A DNA stretch of 64,000 nt, from contig CM043944.1 in NCBI GenBank assembly GCA_014529385.2, positions 51,061,768 to 51,125,767 of the forward strand, written 5' to 3'. The notes beneath the pieces are model-generated. The model was not told the origin of the DNA and did not search any database. It saw nothing but the letters and a program-made list of their open reading frames with translations. A program made the translations under genes and the position numbers. This DNA comes from Adiantum capillus-veneris (lineage: Eukaryota; Streptophyta; Polypodiopsida; Polypodiales; Pteridaceae). This document shows positions 1-12,738 of this stretch, in pieces (the first letter of the stretch is position 1; the number at the start of each line of letters is the position of its first letter).

Positions 1-1084
1 CAATTGGTCATATTTTTGTATTGCTCAAGGTAAACTGCATGTATAGGACATTAAATGAATATTTCACAAAATTATGATTGTTGTTATCTAATGTTTTCAT
101 AATAAACATTGAATCCTTGTAGTCACAGACATTTAAGAGACATGCGCACTCGATTTCAAATCGCTTCCTAGAATCTTCCACTCCAAAATAAAAAAGAAAA
201 TCCAAAATTTTTTAAAGCTTTGAAGTTTAATAGTGCTAACCTTTTTGGTACTCATGTAAACCTTTTATTTAGTGTATTTGAGTCTAAATCTCACCAAGGA
301 GGTTTATTCCTCAAAGACACAAAGCATACGTGTATTCTTCTAAGAAATAAAAGAAATACTTTTACCCACAATATGTGGGTGAATATATTTTATAATCCAA
401 AGAATTTACATCAAAATTCATGCTCAACACAAGCCATGAATACTAACCAGGATCATAAGACACACAAAACCAAAGAACCATATACATCGGCTAACAAAAA
501 GAGCCATCATGAGACAAAAATAACCACCCATAGTAGGTTTGAGGGTTGCCACCAAGGAGAGTACACTGCCACTATCATCCCTTGACCACCAAACCATCAT
601 CAGGATACATATCACTGTGAAAATAGAACTAGATTAGTCGAATATTGCTGACATGATGGGCCTATAGTCCCAATCCCTAGGGGAGCATCCGGGGTGCCAC
701 CAAAGAGACCCACTACCACCTGAAGCACTGCTTGCCTCGGTGAAGCATCCATCAAAGCACTTCACAGAATCCACAAAAAAAAAAACATAAATTATCAACC
801 ACTAGCAGGCTCACACTCGTCCAAAGGAGCGGAGTCGCCAACCACCAACATCATGTCTCTTCACAGAGATCCATGTTCCAAGAACAGAAAACAAACCCGA
901 ACATTAATAGCCACCATAGCAACACCACAAGGGACTCAAAGGGGCGGCCTCCACCGCTTCCAAGAAGATGGGGGGGAAGGAGAAATGGAAAGATCGAGGG
1001 AGGGGCGGCCAGGATCCCCCTCTCGGGATGACCTCTAACCCTTCGATAGCATCGCTAGCTCCTCGAAGCACCATGCGGGACGGT

Positions 1085-1345
1085 GACCAATAGTCCTTGT
1101 CACATAAAGCCCCCTGAGTCTCCCCGCTTTGGCCCCCACAACCCTAGCTTTATAGGAAATACAAGAAATACTTACTAGCCGAGAGCTGTTGCGATGTGTT
1201 GACCAACACTCCCTACCACATAAAGCCCCTTGACCCTCCCCATTCCGGCCCCTCATAGGATTAAGCAAATAGCACTATATTGTGCAAGAATTCACTGGAC
1301 CCCGCAACCCTAGCTTTTTAAGAAATATAAGAAAGACTTACTAAA
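1085..1345. repeat. Diverged tandem duplication
   Basis: Two blocks recur in the same order. Block one, with CACATAAAGCCCC followed by a C-rich stretch, lies at about 1085-1135 and 1200-1253. Block two, around CAACCCTAGCTTT and a run ending CTTACTA, lies at about 1136-1180 and 1301-1345. The second copy has about 48 extra bases between blocks. No coding content is evident. Confidence 0.5.
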
Positions 1346-1796
1346 TGTGTCCTTAAGTATAAGACTTATATTCTTAGCATGAGAGAACCCATACATTGCA
1401 TATACCAACAACAAAGTAGTCACAAGTGTGTGATTGGTTCTTGCTCTATAGTATGAAATCACTTTTGAATCCCTTATATAATCATGAGGATGAAATAAGA
1501 TTACAATTTCAGATCAACAAAAGCACATGTAGTTTTTTTCTCCTTTTATCTAAAGGTTTACATTTAAGATGCCAACACTAGATAGCATGGAGCTTGACAT
1601 ACTACATGCTAAAATAGACATGGTCAAGGACATCTTCAAAGAAAATACAGGAAGAAAAAGAATGATCTATAACTAAAGATCTTAAAGATTTGAGAGAGAT
1701 TCCCGAACAAGACAAGAAGACAAGCTAAGATGGACAAAGCTCTTAGGGTTAGGGTGTATTAGTGAGAGTAGCATTCATGGTGTGTTCACACGTTCA

Positions 1797-1836
1797 CATG
1801 TGTGTGTGTGTGTGTGTGTAAACACACACACACACA
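1797..1836. repeat. Compound (TG)n(AC)n microsatellite
   Basis: A TG dinucleotide run passes through TAAA into an AC run, so the two halves are inverse complements and could form a small hairpin. Confidence 0.9.
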
Positions 1837-3589
1837 TAATATTTATAACCATCTACAAGATGGTTTGGAGGGGAGATTTTATAATTTTAGACAAGTGACT
1901 TTGGTTTACTAAGCTGTCAACCTCAAGAAAAATTTTCCTCCAAAATTTTTAAAGTCTTTTGAAATAATAGATAATAATAAAGAAAAGAAGAGCTAGAATC
2001 TTAATCAAAATGTAGATCTATTGGGCTTAAAGATATTTTTCTAATTTCTTGTAAAATACACAGTCAAGTCATGTTGAAGGACTTCATTGCTTATTTCATT
2101 CTCAGCTCTTTTAGAAAACTGTGTTCAAAAGTATTGCTATGTTTCTCTTTGTTAGATAAAATTGAAAGTATAAAAATAACTTACCCACTATCCATTGCTT
2201 TGAAAGAGAAATCTGTTTGTCAGGTCTACTTCATCCTCTATAATCAAATGTGAGTTTGAAGAGAATGCATTGTGGACTTATTGGTATTGTTGTTTGAAGT
2301 TGTGCATCCATCCAAGCATTGAACTTGCTTTGGCTACTTTCTTTCACTAGAAAGTGAGTGGAGCCTAGGAGAGCCTTTTTATTTGTGTTTCAAGGAAATG
2401 TTTAAGGCTTAAGTACTCTTTTTTACTATATCTAGAGTGGTGAGGGAAAAGTTCTTGGTTGGGCCTAGAGAAAAATAAACTTTTATATCTTGGCTTTTAA
2501 AAGATGTAGTTTCTATCAAAAAGTGATTTCGTTAACTCTATATTTAGATACACGATTTTGAATGTTTTTATTATCCTTTTTCCACTCTCTCCAATTTCTC
2601 TTACATTGGGACCACTCTCTCACACATGTAGGTTATTAACCCGGTGGATCAAGTATGGAAAACTTACAGTACCACAAAAGTGTAGGGGAGGAGGGTAGGA
2701 CCCTGAATGATTTCTCCTTCTAAACTTATAAGTAGGGAGGTGGGATATCTAAGTCTCACATGAGGAAACAGTGGGAAAGAGGAAGAAGAAGATGTAGAGA
2801 TGTATTAGAAGGAGATGAATATACAATCTATTAATAACATGTATCTCCATTGCTAGAACAATATTGGAATTTTTTGTCTAATGGTAATTGAGAGTTAGTC
2901 TTTGATGTTATAAGCCCTAGAACTTTTCCCATAAATCAACTCAAGTTTATCCACACTTACATGCTACAATAAAGATTATTACTTAATGAGTAATCTTTAT
3001 TTTTTTCTTTGTTTTTTTTGCAAGACTCACAACAATGAGCTAGATAGTATAGTCATCCAAAAAGAATTAGAAAGAAACCCTTCTCAAATTGAGATAGGGT
3101 GCCACAGAATCCAAGGTTGCATCACAATATCTAGATACAAGGGGAGCCACCCTTACATAGATTTGGCTACAAAGGGAGCCAATCATACATAAAAAATACA
3201 TACCTAGAACAAAAACATTGCCAAGAGGAATCCGACAAGCCAAGGAGCCGAGAAGGGTGAGCTACCACCTCAGTCTTGCATGTCCACAAAGCTATCAAAG
3301 CAACACCAAAATGAGACAAAGAAGGGATCTGCAACCACAAGCAATCATCAAGAGCCTCAACAATGACCCAACAACATAGAGGCATGCAAACCAAGTCACT
3401 ACACTAAGACTCAACAACCAAAGCTCAATATGGCCACCAAATGAAGAGTGTGTGGTGCATGTGGAGCGAGAGGGAGAAGAAGACTAGACATAGAGTGTTG
3501 GTGGGGGAGCTCTCAATGAGGATTCAAATTTCCTCACTACTACTTATTGTTCTTTATGATCTAAAACTGCCTTGACACCTAATTTAGTC

Positions 3590-4377
3590 TATTAAATGCC
3601 TTAAGCAATCTATACACCAGTTCTACCCTGGTAGGCTTCTTAGGTTTGACTTCAAAACCCACTGGTTATTTCCGGTAGACATCCTCATTAAGATCCACGT
3701 GAAGGAAATCCATCTTCACATTCATATGAACAAGTTTCATGTCCTCAGTGGCTTTTAGTACAAGCACAAGATGCAATGTAGTCATCTTGACTACTGGAGA
3801 GAAAATATCATCAAAGTCTACGCCTTTCTTTTTCTTGAATCCCTTTGCAACCAGTCTAGCCTTATAATGAGGCTCAGGATCTTCTACCATATACAACCAT
3901 TTGGAAGTCTTGTTTTCCCTTAAGCAACTTTGAGAGTTCCCAAGTCTCAGTTAACATAATTGAGTTATACTCATATTGCATTACCTACTCCCACTTCAAG
4001 CTATCTTCCATCTCAATAGCCTCTTGGTAGAGCATGTATGCTTTCTGTATAGTCAGTGACCAATAGATAGTCTAGTCTTGATTGAAACCACTTAGGGATA
4101 TGAGAGACACTAGTTCTCCTAACTATCAGACTGCTAGACTCTGGTCACTCAAGAGCATCACTAGATCTCTCAGGAGCACTACTAGTGGCAGTTACATTGC
4201 TAATAGACTGAGCTATTTTCATGATTGCACTTGAAGCTACGTCCTCAAATCCCACTTTGCAATACTCAACCCCTTTTTACAGGCTGTCTATGCATCTTTG
4301 ATTCATTGGGAATCACTTGTGAGTTGTGAATAACTCTTTGGGATTTTGAGTGCCATAGACATAACCCATCTTCACCA
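3590..4377 (-). pseudogene. Old copia element X: reverse transcriptase part
   Basis: Read on the minus strand this matches the integrase-RT linker and the start of a Ty1/copia reverse transcriptase. The RT signature YKARLVAKGF lies in 3666-3896, followed by DFDDIFSPVVKMTTL and a degraded DVNEDVY-type segment. Upstream, near 4377, GYVYGTQNPKEL-like sequence matches the copia linker. Several stops and small indels break it. It is the downstream third of element X, cut at 4377 by the insertion of element A; the same pol resumes at 9855. The left limit near 3590 is where similarity fades, so the RT C-terminus and RNase H of X appear lost. Confidence 0.75.
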
Positions 4378-4569
4378 TGAAGGAGTACGAGCGAAAGTGC
4401 GACGTGAGAGAGAGTGCGAGAAGAAGAGCACGACGATATGGTGAACTCGCTCTACTGTAATGTGTAGAGCATACTGAGTTCTTATTAGGTTTTTACAAAA
4501 GAACATGTGTACATACCTGGCGGCCCGCCCACTTACCTGGGCGACCACATTGGGCTTTATACCCCAACA
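4378..4569 (-). repeat. Element A 3' LTR
   Basis: 192 bp, beginning TGAAGGAGTACGAG and ending CCCCAACA on the plus strand. It is nearly identical to 9663-9854. The adjacent CCTCCCACTT (4571-4580) is the polypurine tract read on the other strand. Confidence 0.95.
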
Positions 4570-4658
4570 ACCTCCCACTTAAAGTCCAATGTGGTACTTT
4601 AAGTGTGAGAGAAGCTACTATACAAGCTAATATACAAGAGATGTAGAGAAGTGATGTA

Positions 4659-7600
4659 CTACCCTACACCTAACTGCTTGCGAAAATGCGCAAAGCTCTC
4701 TGAGGGAAGTCCTTTTGTAAGTAGATCATCAGGATTTTCTGTGGTGTGAACTTTGACAAGCTGAATTTTCTTATCCTCAAGCATTTCCCTGATGAAATGA
4801 TACTTCACATCCACATGCTTTGTCTTTGAGTGATAAACTGGATTGCGAGCCAATTGTATAGCACTTTGACTATCACAATATAACACAGGCATCTCTTCTT
4901 TGATTCCCAAATCTGTTACTAGGTGATTAAGCCAAATTGATTCTTTGCATGCCTCTGATGCTGCAACATATTCAGCCTCTGTAGTAGACTGAGTAACACA
5001 ATCTTGTAATCTAGAACGCCATGATACTGCTCCACCAGCCAATGTAAAGACATACCCTGACGTAGACCTTCGGTTGTCTAAGTCACCTGCATATTCTGAG
5101 TCTGTAAAACCCTTTACACTTAGCTCCTGACTCCCATAGCATATACGCATACTCTTTGTAGCTTTCAGGTATCTCAATATTCCTTTCACTGCCTCCCAAT
5201 CATTGCATACATCAAAATACCCACTGCAGACGCATATGGAATCTTATCCATTTCAGCCTGTTCTTCCTCAGACACAGGACAATCTTGTTTGCTAAGTTTC
5301 ACATATGGTGGCAATGGAACACTCAGTGCCTTTCCCTTCTCCATATTGAAACATTGCAAAACCTTGTCAATATACTCTGTTTGAGATAACCAAATCAACT
5401 TCTTTGATCTCTCTCTCTCAATGTGCATACCAAGTATATGACTTGCCTCACCCATGTATTTCATGTCAAACGATTTTGCCATCTTTGACTTCAAAACTGA
5501 AATTTCTTCCAAGTGCTTGCCAGCAATCAACATGTCATCCACATACAAAATAAGGATCAGCCAACTACCATCCTTAGCCTTCTTTGTATATAGACAATGA
5601 TCGAACTCACTACGTTTGTAGCCTTGAGAAAGCATAAACTTGTGGAATTTATGGTACCATGCCCTCAGTGATTATTTTAAGCCATAAAGACTCTTTAACA
5701 ACTGGCATACCCAATCTTCCTTGCCTTTCTCAACAAACCCTTCTGGCTGCTGCATGTAAATTTCCACATCTAAATCACCATGCAAGAACACTGTCTTGAA
5801 ATCCATTTGGTGCAACACCAAATCTAATATGGAAACCAATGCAAGAAAGCATCTCAATGTAGTCATCTTGACCACCGGAGAGAAGACTTCATCAAAGTCA
5901 ATGCCTTGTTCTTGGTTAAAGCCCTTGGCAACAAGCCTTGCTTTGTACTTTGGCTGACTATCATGAGCGGTGATCTTATACCTGTAAACCCATTTACAAG
6001 GTAGAGCCTTTTTGCCCCGTGGTAATTTAACTAGATTCCATGTCTGGTTTTTATGCAGAGCTGTCATCTCTGACTGCATGGCCAATTGCCCATTCCCGGA
6101 GTCCTTCATTTGCACTTCTTCCTTGTAACATGAAGGCTCATTGCAATCAGTCAACATGACATAATTCATAGATGGAACAAACCTATCAAGAGGTCACGTG
6201 ACACGTCCAGATCTACGCACAATAGGTGGCTCAGGCTCAGCCACAACTTGTGGTTCCACTCTATCCTATCCTTGCTCCTCTTGAGCTCTGACATTTTGTC
6301 TTGCACGTGCAGGTCCATCTTCTTGGAAGACAACTCTTCTAATCTCCTCAACCCTCTCTGGTTTAGAATGATATTTGGATTCATTAAAGTGAACATCATT
6401 ACTGCAGACAAACTTTCTGGATTCGGGATCCCAAAGTCTGTACCCCATCTCACCAGAATTACCATAGCCTAGAAAGATGCACTTTCTACTCTTTGGCTCA
6501 AGTTTGTTCCTAAATTCCTTTGGAACGTGAGTATATGCCTCACAGAAAAAGACTCTGAGATGCTTGTATGAGGGCATTTTGCCTGACCATACCATCTCTG
6601 GCACTGAATCCTTATGAAAAACCTTGCTAGGAGACCTATTTACAAGATGAACAGCTGTTGATACAGCTTCAGCCCAAAACCCATTTGGCAGCTATGCATT
6701 AGACAACATACTTCTGACCTTCTCTTGTATGGTCCTATTCATCCTCTCAGCAACACCATTTTGAGGAGGATTGTAAGGAGTAGTAAGTTCACGTTTTATA
6801 CCTTTTGACTCACAAAAGTCCTGAAAGGCCTTTGAAACATACTCTCCACCATTGTCAGTGCGTAAGCATTTAAGCTTCTTGCCACTCTAATTCTCCACAA
6901 GTGTCACAAATGTTTTGAAAACACTAAACGCTTCATCCTTGTGCTTGAGAAAGTAAACCCATACTTTCCTCGAGTCATCATCTATAAATGTCATAAAGTA
7001 AGAAGCTCCCCCTAGAGATAGGTTAGGCATAGGTCCACACAAATCACTATGAACAAGTGCCAACTGTGTATCTCTTCTACTACTTCTATGCTTATGTGGC
7101 TGTTGTGTTTGCTTACCATACAGACAATGTTCACAGAATTCAAAATCATTAAATGAAAAGCCAGGCAAATAACCAGAACGAGACAAGATTTCCATTCCCT
7201 TCTTGGACATATGTCCTAACCGGCTATGCCACAAAGAAACGTTCGGCTGCTCGGTTACATTGATTACATTTTTAGAGACATTTGATACATAAATCATGTA
7301 AAGTCCTCCAGAATTTACTCCATGTGCTACTGTCATAGAACCCTTGGATATCTTCCACATGTTCTGTCCAAAAGTGGTGACGTAGCCAGCATCATCAAGT
7401 AAACCTGTGCTGATCAAGCTCTTTGTAATTGCGGGAACATGTCTCACATTCTTCAGCGTGAAAGAAGAGCCATTCTGAAACTTCAATTGAACATTTCCAA
7501 CACCTAAGATCTCACATGTTTTCCCATTGCCTAGCCGAACATGATCTTTAGTGGTCCCATAAGAGGTAAACCACTCCTTGTTTGGAGACACATGAAGTGA

Positions 7601-8566
7601 TGCCCCTGAGTCTATAATCCAGTCACTCAGTGCATTTCCATCAGATGCTGTAAGAAGAGCTGAGTCCATTGTATTCTTCAAGAAGTAGATGTCTCCTGAC
7701 ACTAGACTGTCATCCTCTGCAACAGTGTTTGTCACATTTATTTCTTGAATCTTCACTGAGGACTTGTTCTTCTCACTATGGTCTTCAGCTTTCTCTTTGC
7801 CTTTTTCTGCTTTCCATTCTCTGCAGTCTCTTTTCATGTGACCCTTCTTGCCACAATGGTAGCATTCTATGTCACTCTTGCCTTTAGCACTGCGGGACTT
7901 TCTACGAGACTGATTCCTCTTTCCACCTTTGTACTTTTCTTTGGTCCTTCCCCTGACAACTAAGGCTGTTCCTTTGCCTTTGTCCATTGTCTTTCTATTG
8001 GTTTCTTCAGTAAGCAGACTTCCTTCTACACCTGCTATGTTCAAACCATCTGGAGGTGCAGAATTACTCAAAGCTGTGTGAAAAGTGTCCCAACTTTCCG
8101 GCAATGTGATCAACAGGAACATAGCTCTAACAGGTTCATCAAACTTGACACCTTGAGCTGACAACTGACTATAGATTGTGTTGAATTCATTCAGATGATT
8201 GGACATAGGTGTCCCTTCTTTCATCTTCAAGTCAACAAGCTTCTTAAGCCAGTATACCTGTGAAGCTGCACTCTGCTTCTCATAAAGATCACTCAGCTTT
8301 AACCATTCTTGATAAGCCGACATCTCGTCTGCTACATTGAAGTAAACGCTTTCTGCCAAAGTCAGCATAATGGTAGAAAGTGCCAATTCATCCATTTCGC
8401 TCCATTCATCTTCGTCCATATCTTCTGGTTTTATCCCCTTGAGCTTTATAGGTTTTATCTTCTTCTTTTGTACCAACACGTGCCAAATCTGCTTCTTCCA
8501 CAATGGGAAATTGGTTCCATCCAGTTTCTTAATATTGTAAAGAGCAGTGTCCTGTGATCCTGCCAT
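4659..8566 (-). pseudogene. Element A gag-pol polyprotein (decayed)
   Basis: Starts MAGSQDTALYNIKKLDGTNF at 8566, a UBN2-type copia gag. Next come a CCHC knuckle CYHCGKKGHMKRDC, protease WIIDSGASLHVS, GAG-pre-integrase LWHSRLGHMSKKGMEIL, and integrase beginning LVHSDLCGPMPNLSLGGASY. Integrase is interrupted near 6887. RT has YKARLVAKGF and YVDDML. RNase H has STTEAEYVAASEACKESIWL and DSQSAI, ending at 4659. Compared with element B, about 75 bp including the TRPDIAFAV block of RT is missing near 5190. Stops and frameshifts near 6887, 6266, 6166, 5672 and 5186 break the frame, so no functional polyprotein is expected. Confidence 0.92.
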
Positions 8567-9648
8567 AGCTACGCTTCACAGTAGTTTACTTGTCTGGGAA
8601 AAATTCGGCAGAGTTTCCCCTGTAAACTGACCTCTGAACCAATATCAACGTGTCAAATGAACCAAGAAAGCTTCAGATTCTGCAGAAATTTTGGCAGAGT
8701 CTCCTTTGTAAAATGGCTCTGGTGTACTAAAAAAATAGACCAAAAAACACTGTCTCTCTGACCCTGTAAGCTGTGGGTAAACATGTCCTGCACCTGTACT
8801 GTCTCTCACTGTCCTGTAAGCATAGACTGTGACAATGCCTCAACGGCAGTAAAGCAAAGATGCAATCCCAACTGTCTAACTCACAGTCAATACATCCTAG
8901 CTGCCTATCTAAGGGTGCTCGAGGGATCGCTCCAAGACCTGTATCACCGAAAGGATCTCAACATTCGAGAATCCCCCAGCTCAATAAAACCTCATTCGAC
9001 CCTCAACAAAGGCTGCAGTAAATCTGACAGTACATAGACTTCCCACAAAGTCATACATCCACAAATTTCCCACTGTATGCTGTAACCGCTGCGGCGGTTG
9101 TTTGCTACGTGAATCACAGCCAACAAACCCTCAACAAACATACATCATCTCTGACAATACATCCCATGTGGAAGTACGTGCAATGTCAGGATGAAATCTG
9201 GAATATCAAGCAGCAAACACAAGCTACCTGATGAACTAGTGGATGTCGCCTATAGTCTGTGTGTAGATGCGCATGTGTCGTATGTGACATGCCTCCAAGA
9301 ACTGTGAGCCATCCTTCGATGTGTAGACAGCCACAAATCAACACTCTGGGAGTGTCGATATCCTCAGCACCTGCAATCGTAGGCCGAAAACCCCAAATTT
9401 GTAGAGTCGGATCTGCACCCGTCGAGACCACGTAGTCGAAAATGGCCTGCACAAACCTTTGTCGAAGCCGAACGGTGGCCGAGATGACCTCAGAATGAAA
9501 TTCTGAGAACACCAAGCCCCTTGGGCTTTCCACAAGATTTGGGGCCGTGTCTTCGCCTATCAAATCTCACTCCAATCTGAGTAGGTGACTGTCTACCTGC
9601 AAATGCTGCCCCGAGCCTCCTGGAGTGCTGCCTCGAGCCTCGATCTGA

Positions 9649-9660
9649 ACTCTGATACCA
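9649..9660 (-). promoter_or_regulatory. Element A primer-binding site
   Basis: On the minus strand TGGTATCAGAGT lies two bases inside the 5' LTR. It matches the plant copia PBS complementary to the 3' end of initiator tRNA-Met (TGGTATCAGAGC) with one mismatch. Confidence 0.85.
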
Positions 9661-9662
9661 GT

Positions 9663-9854
9663 TGAAGGAGTACGAGCGGAAGTGCGACGTGAGAGAGAGT
9701 GCGAGAAGAAGAGCACGACGATATGGTGAACTCGCTCTACTGTAATGTGTAGAGCATAGTGAGTTCTTATTAGGTTTTTACAAAAGAACATGTGTACATA
9801 CCTGGCGGCCCGCCCACTTACCTGGGCGACCACATTGGGCTTTATACCCCAACA
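9663..9854 (-). repeat. Element A 5' LTR
   Basis: 192 bp, TG...CA. It pairs with 4378-4569 and is followed by target duplication CACCA at 9855-9859. Confidence 0.95.
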
Positions 9855-10730
9855 CACCATAGCCAATAAAGATGCATTTGTGTGACTTGGGATCTAGCTT
9901 CTTTTTAAGCTCTTTAGACACATGTGAGAATGTCTCATACCCAAACTAATCTATCATAATTAACCTTCTTTCATATCCACATCTCCTAAGGAATCTTGTA
10001 TTTCAATGGTGTACTAGGGGACACACTATCATAATAGACTCTCCCCAAAACTCTTGAGGTAAATTTTCCATAGATGGCATAGAAGTGACTCCATTTCTGA
10101 GAAGGTGTGACCATTGAAGTAGCTATATTCTAATTCCTCGGTTGCTACAGAAGTCCATAAACTCACTAGAGACATACTCTCCCCCATTGTCGATGCACAA
10201 AGACTTCAACTTCTTGCCGAAACTAATTTTAATCATAGCTAGAACTTCTAGAACCTAGCAAAAACTTCTTCTTTCCTCTTCAAGAGGTAGAACCAAATCT
10301 TTTGAGTAGAGTCATCTATGGCAGTCATGAAATATAATGCCCTCCCTAGAGACTTATGTGGCATAGGACCACATAGCTCACTATGAAACAAATCTAGAAG
10401 ATTCCCTAGCAATGGCAATCAGGTAAGCCTAGTTTTTTTCTTGTATATGAAATGCTCACACAAACTAAAATTAGAATAGTTTAACACAAGGATATATCCA
10501 GAATGATGCAATTGCTTCATTCCCTTCAGAATCATATGATTAAGTCGGCTATGCCACAACTCAATGGAAGGCAGCTCATATACATAGATAGAATTCTCTT
10601 TTCACAAGACATACAAGGGATATAATGAGCCAAAATTTTAGCCTTTAAGCATGAACAAGTTACTTTTTCTACAAATCCAAGAACCATTGTCAAACAATGT
10701 AGTATATCCAAGATCATCAACTTGTCCTAC
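9855..10730 (-). pseudogene. Old copia element X: integrase part
   Basis: Minus-strand continuation of the element at 3590-4377. From high to low coordinates it reads VDDLGYTTLFDNGSW (10690-10730), a GAG-pre-integrase motif LWHSRLNHMILKGMKQL (about 10510-10560), integrase remnants with the EFMDFC-type region, and ends with a KLDPKSHKCIFIGYG-like linker next to 9855. Multiple stops and indels mark it as old. Its right edge is exactly where element Y begins; protease of the same copia resumes at 37270 in a compatible frame. Confidence 0.75.
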
Positions 10731-11120
10731 TGTATAATTGGTTACCCAACCGAGCAGTTTGTCACCCGATCTGGCAATGGTGTGTGACTTATACCTTGAC
10801 AAAAATTAGTACTTGCCTACGTACATCAATTTAGAGACACACACACTTCAAATTGAACATTGATGCACTTGATTCATACTTAGAACAAGGAGTACATAAG
10901 AGAATAAGACAGATAGTCTAAATTGCATCTAACATTCAGAATTCCGCCATTGCTACACAATAAATCTGCCCAACTCCATCACGCCACGTAACTACATAAT
11001 ACCCTTCACATGAACAACCAAAACGACCATCTAGCTTCTCAAGATTCAAAAAGTCGCCATACTAGACTAAGGTTCATACATATGTCAAAAAGTAATTCTC
11101 CTAAGTATTAGACCTTAACA
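10731..11120 (-). repeat. Element Y 3' LTR
   Basis: 390 bp, plus-strand ends TGTATAATTGG and GACCTTAACA. The first 155 bp align with 33273-33424 and the last 190 bp with 37073-37269, with many substitutions. The divergence makes Y older than A, B and Z. Confidence 0.8.
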
Positions 11121-11918
11121 CTTGGCATAGCTCGTTGGCTTGAGCCAAAGGCTGACCTCAGACCCACAATCCCTTGATTTGTAAACTAGATAGGAAAACA
11201 TCCTCCCTTTGAAAATTTGCAAATCCTCTAACTTTTCATCTGCAACATAATCCTCCACTGATTTTTGATCCATCTGCCACACTATTGTTGAATTTTTTCT
11301 TATTTGACTTCCTGCCTTGTCATTGAAAAAGTGCTTCCTCCACATTTTGTAAATTGGACCATACTCCCTTGTCAAGCAGAATGAAAGAAACTTGACAGTC
11401 AAATCAGACAACACTTCCAAAACACTAAAAAATTCCGCCTCATACTTTCTCCTTGAATCTAATTTGATCCTCCACACCTGTTTTGACATAATTGGACTTG
11501 TAAAACTTGCTTCACATCCTTCAAGTATCTGCACTTGAAATCCTCCAAATTGAGTGCTATCAAAATAGCTTTTGTCAAATAAATTTGAACCTAAATCTGC
11601 CAAGCAGTCAATTTGATCACCAAATTTCTTCACAATGAAAACATCTTGAAAGTTAGACTGAACATTTTTTATCCACATCAAAGATTTATATACTTCAAAA
11701 CCAGAGTTTCGACCCTCAATAGCTTTTGTAACTTCCCACATAAGAGTTTGACATTCCACTGACTCTTGCTTTGCATCCGCATCTACACTCAGCTCTACTA
11801 TTTTCCCATCACATTTTGTTCCGCGCTCTTTCTCATCTTCAACATGTTCATCCTGAACCTCACTCAACAAACTGGTCCTCTGCATCATTCCTTCCTTCCT
11901 TTCTGCTTTCACTTGCAT
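11115..11918 (-). CDS. Unknown ORF at the 3' end of element Y
   Basis: An open frame of 267 codons starting MQVKAERKEGMMQ and ending a few bases inside the 3' LTR. I do not recognise a domain. The N-terminal third is acidic (DEHVEDEKERG), the middle is mixed, and the C-terminus contains YGPIYKMWRKHFF and KGRMFS. The last segment resembles the tail of gypsy polyproteins just before a 3' LTR, where a purine-rich AAAGGGAGGATG often lies, but this is weak. Its start codon lies 5 nt past the stop of the preceding ORF in another frame, so the two may be one frameshifted ORF. Sense orientation relative to Y. Confidence 0.4.
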   Translation of the reverse strand: MQVKAERKEGMMQRTSLLSEVQDEHVEDEKERGTKCDGKIVELSVDADAKQESVECQTLMWEVTKAIEGRNSGFEVYKSLMWIKNVQSNFQDVFIVKKFGDQIDCLADLGSNLFDKSYFDSTQFGGFQVQILEGCEASFTSPIMSKQVWRIKLDSRRKYEAEFFSVLEVLSDLTVKFLSFCLTREYGPIYKMWRKHFFNDKAGSQIRKNSTIVWQMDQKSVEDYVADEKLEDLQIFKGRMFSYLVYKSRDCGSEVSLWLKPTSYAKC

Positions 11919-11923
11919 TCCAA

Positions 11924-12532
11924 TTATGCAACCCTTGTCTTTAACTTAACATTCTCCGCCTTGATTGTATGCTCTCTTGTAGCCTCGAACCATGCTTTGT
12001 ATTTTCCAATGGGCATTGCCAAATCCTCTTGAAATAGTCCAATATCTTGGTTCAAAATCTCTTTAGTGTAGTCAAACACCTCCTTCAAATTGATATGATG
12101 TTTATACACTCTCCGATTCCAAGAAAATAAATCAATAAACTCTTGCAACAACTGCTGAAGATCCTCCTTAAATCTATCATCTATGTTGACATTGACATTG
12201 ACTACTTCTTGGTTGACTTCAGATCCCAGATTCAAATCTTGCAAATCATACTCTTTTACTTGTGAAACCTTCTCCATCAGCTTATCATACAAGAACTCAG
12301 CTCTAGTGATTTCCTCCTTTGGTGTAACCTCCCCTTCTGAAAATTCCAAATCCTCCTTCATCTTAGACCTATGATTGACTTTTGACTCTTGAGTTGAATT
12401 TTGATATGCATCTCCTTTCTCTAACTTATCAGATGACTTCTCAGTGTGCTCTTGACAAACCGCAATATCAGACACAATAAAATGACTTTTTGCTTGAATC
12501 TGCAAACCATCACAATCAGCATATGTAAACTC
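11924..12532 (-). CDS. Unknown ORF of element Y, truncated by copia B
   Basis: Minus-strand frame open from the B insertion site (12532) to a TAA at 11924, about 200 codons. Contains FKEDLQQLLQEFIDLFSW followed shortly by HHINLK. This loosely resembles the segment just upstream of gypsy RT (compare DDLIKLLTEFKDVFAW in element Z and its HMINLKPD). If real, it is the last trace of a pol gene in Y; no RT catalytic motif follows. The part before it lies beyond B, at 18026 and higher, and carries stops. Confidence 0.4.
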   Translation of the reverse strand, partial: EFTYADCDGLQIQAKSHFIVSDIAVCQEHTEKSSDKLEKGDAYQNSTQESKVNHRSKMKEDLEFSEGEVTPKEEITRAEFLYDKLMEKVSQVKEYDLQDLNLGSEVNQEVVNVNVNIDDRFKEDLQQLLQEFIDLFSWNRRVYKHHINLKEVFDYTKEILNQDIGLFQEDLAMPIGKYKAWFEATREHTIKAENVKLKTRVA

Positions 12533-12724
12533 TGTTGGGGTATAAAGCCCAATGTGGTCACCCAGGTAAGTGGGCGGGCCGCCAGGTATGTACACATATT
12601 CTTTTGTAAAAACCTAATAAGAACTCATTATGCTCTGTACATTACAACAGAGCGAGTTCACCATATTATCGTGCTCTTCTTCTCGCATTCTCTCTCACGT
12701 CGCACTTCCACTCGTACTCCTTCA
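12533..12724 (+). repeat. Element B 5' LTR
   Basis: 192 bp, TGTTGGGGTATAAAG...CTCCTTCA, paired with 17829-18020. Confidence 0.95.
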
Positions 12725-12726
12725 AC

Positions 12727-12738
12727 TGGTATCAGAGC
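12727..12738 (+). promoter_or_regulatory. Element B primer-binding site
   Basis: TGGTATCAGAGC, two bases after the LTR. It is an exact match to the plant copia PBS for initiator tRNA-Met. Confidence 0.92.

Larger units (their letters stand above)
1..3589. other. Intergenic DNA, no recognisable gene
   Basis: The stretch is AT-rich, with stop codons in all frames and only short ORFs (77 codons or fewer outside 220-585). I recognise no protein domain, RNA gene or intact transposon in it. The ORF at 220-585 has no recognisable domain and is probably chance. The only structure seen is a diverged duplication near 1.1-1.3 kb and a compound TG/AC microsatellite near 1.8 kb. Confidence 0.6.
4378..9854 (-). 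mobile_element. Ty1/copia retrotransposon A (complete, nested)
   Basis: A 5,477-bp element in minus orientation. It has 192-bp LTRs (TG...CA) at both ends, a tRNA-iMet type PBS and a gag-PR-IN-RT-RH order. It is flanked by a perfect 5-bp target duplication CACCA (4373-4377 and 9855-9859). It sits inside the pol of the older copia X. The two LTRs differ at only two positions I can count, about 1%, so this is the youngest insertion in the complex. Stops and a short RT deletion make it non-autonomous. It is the same family as element B, which lies in opposite orientation. Confidence 0.95.
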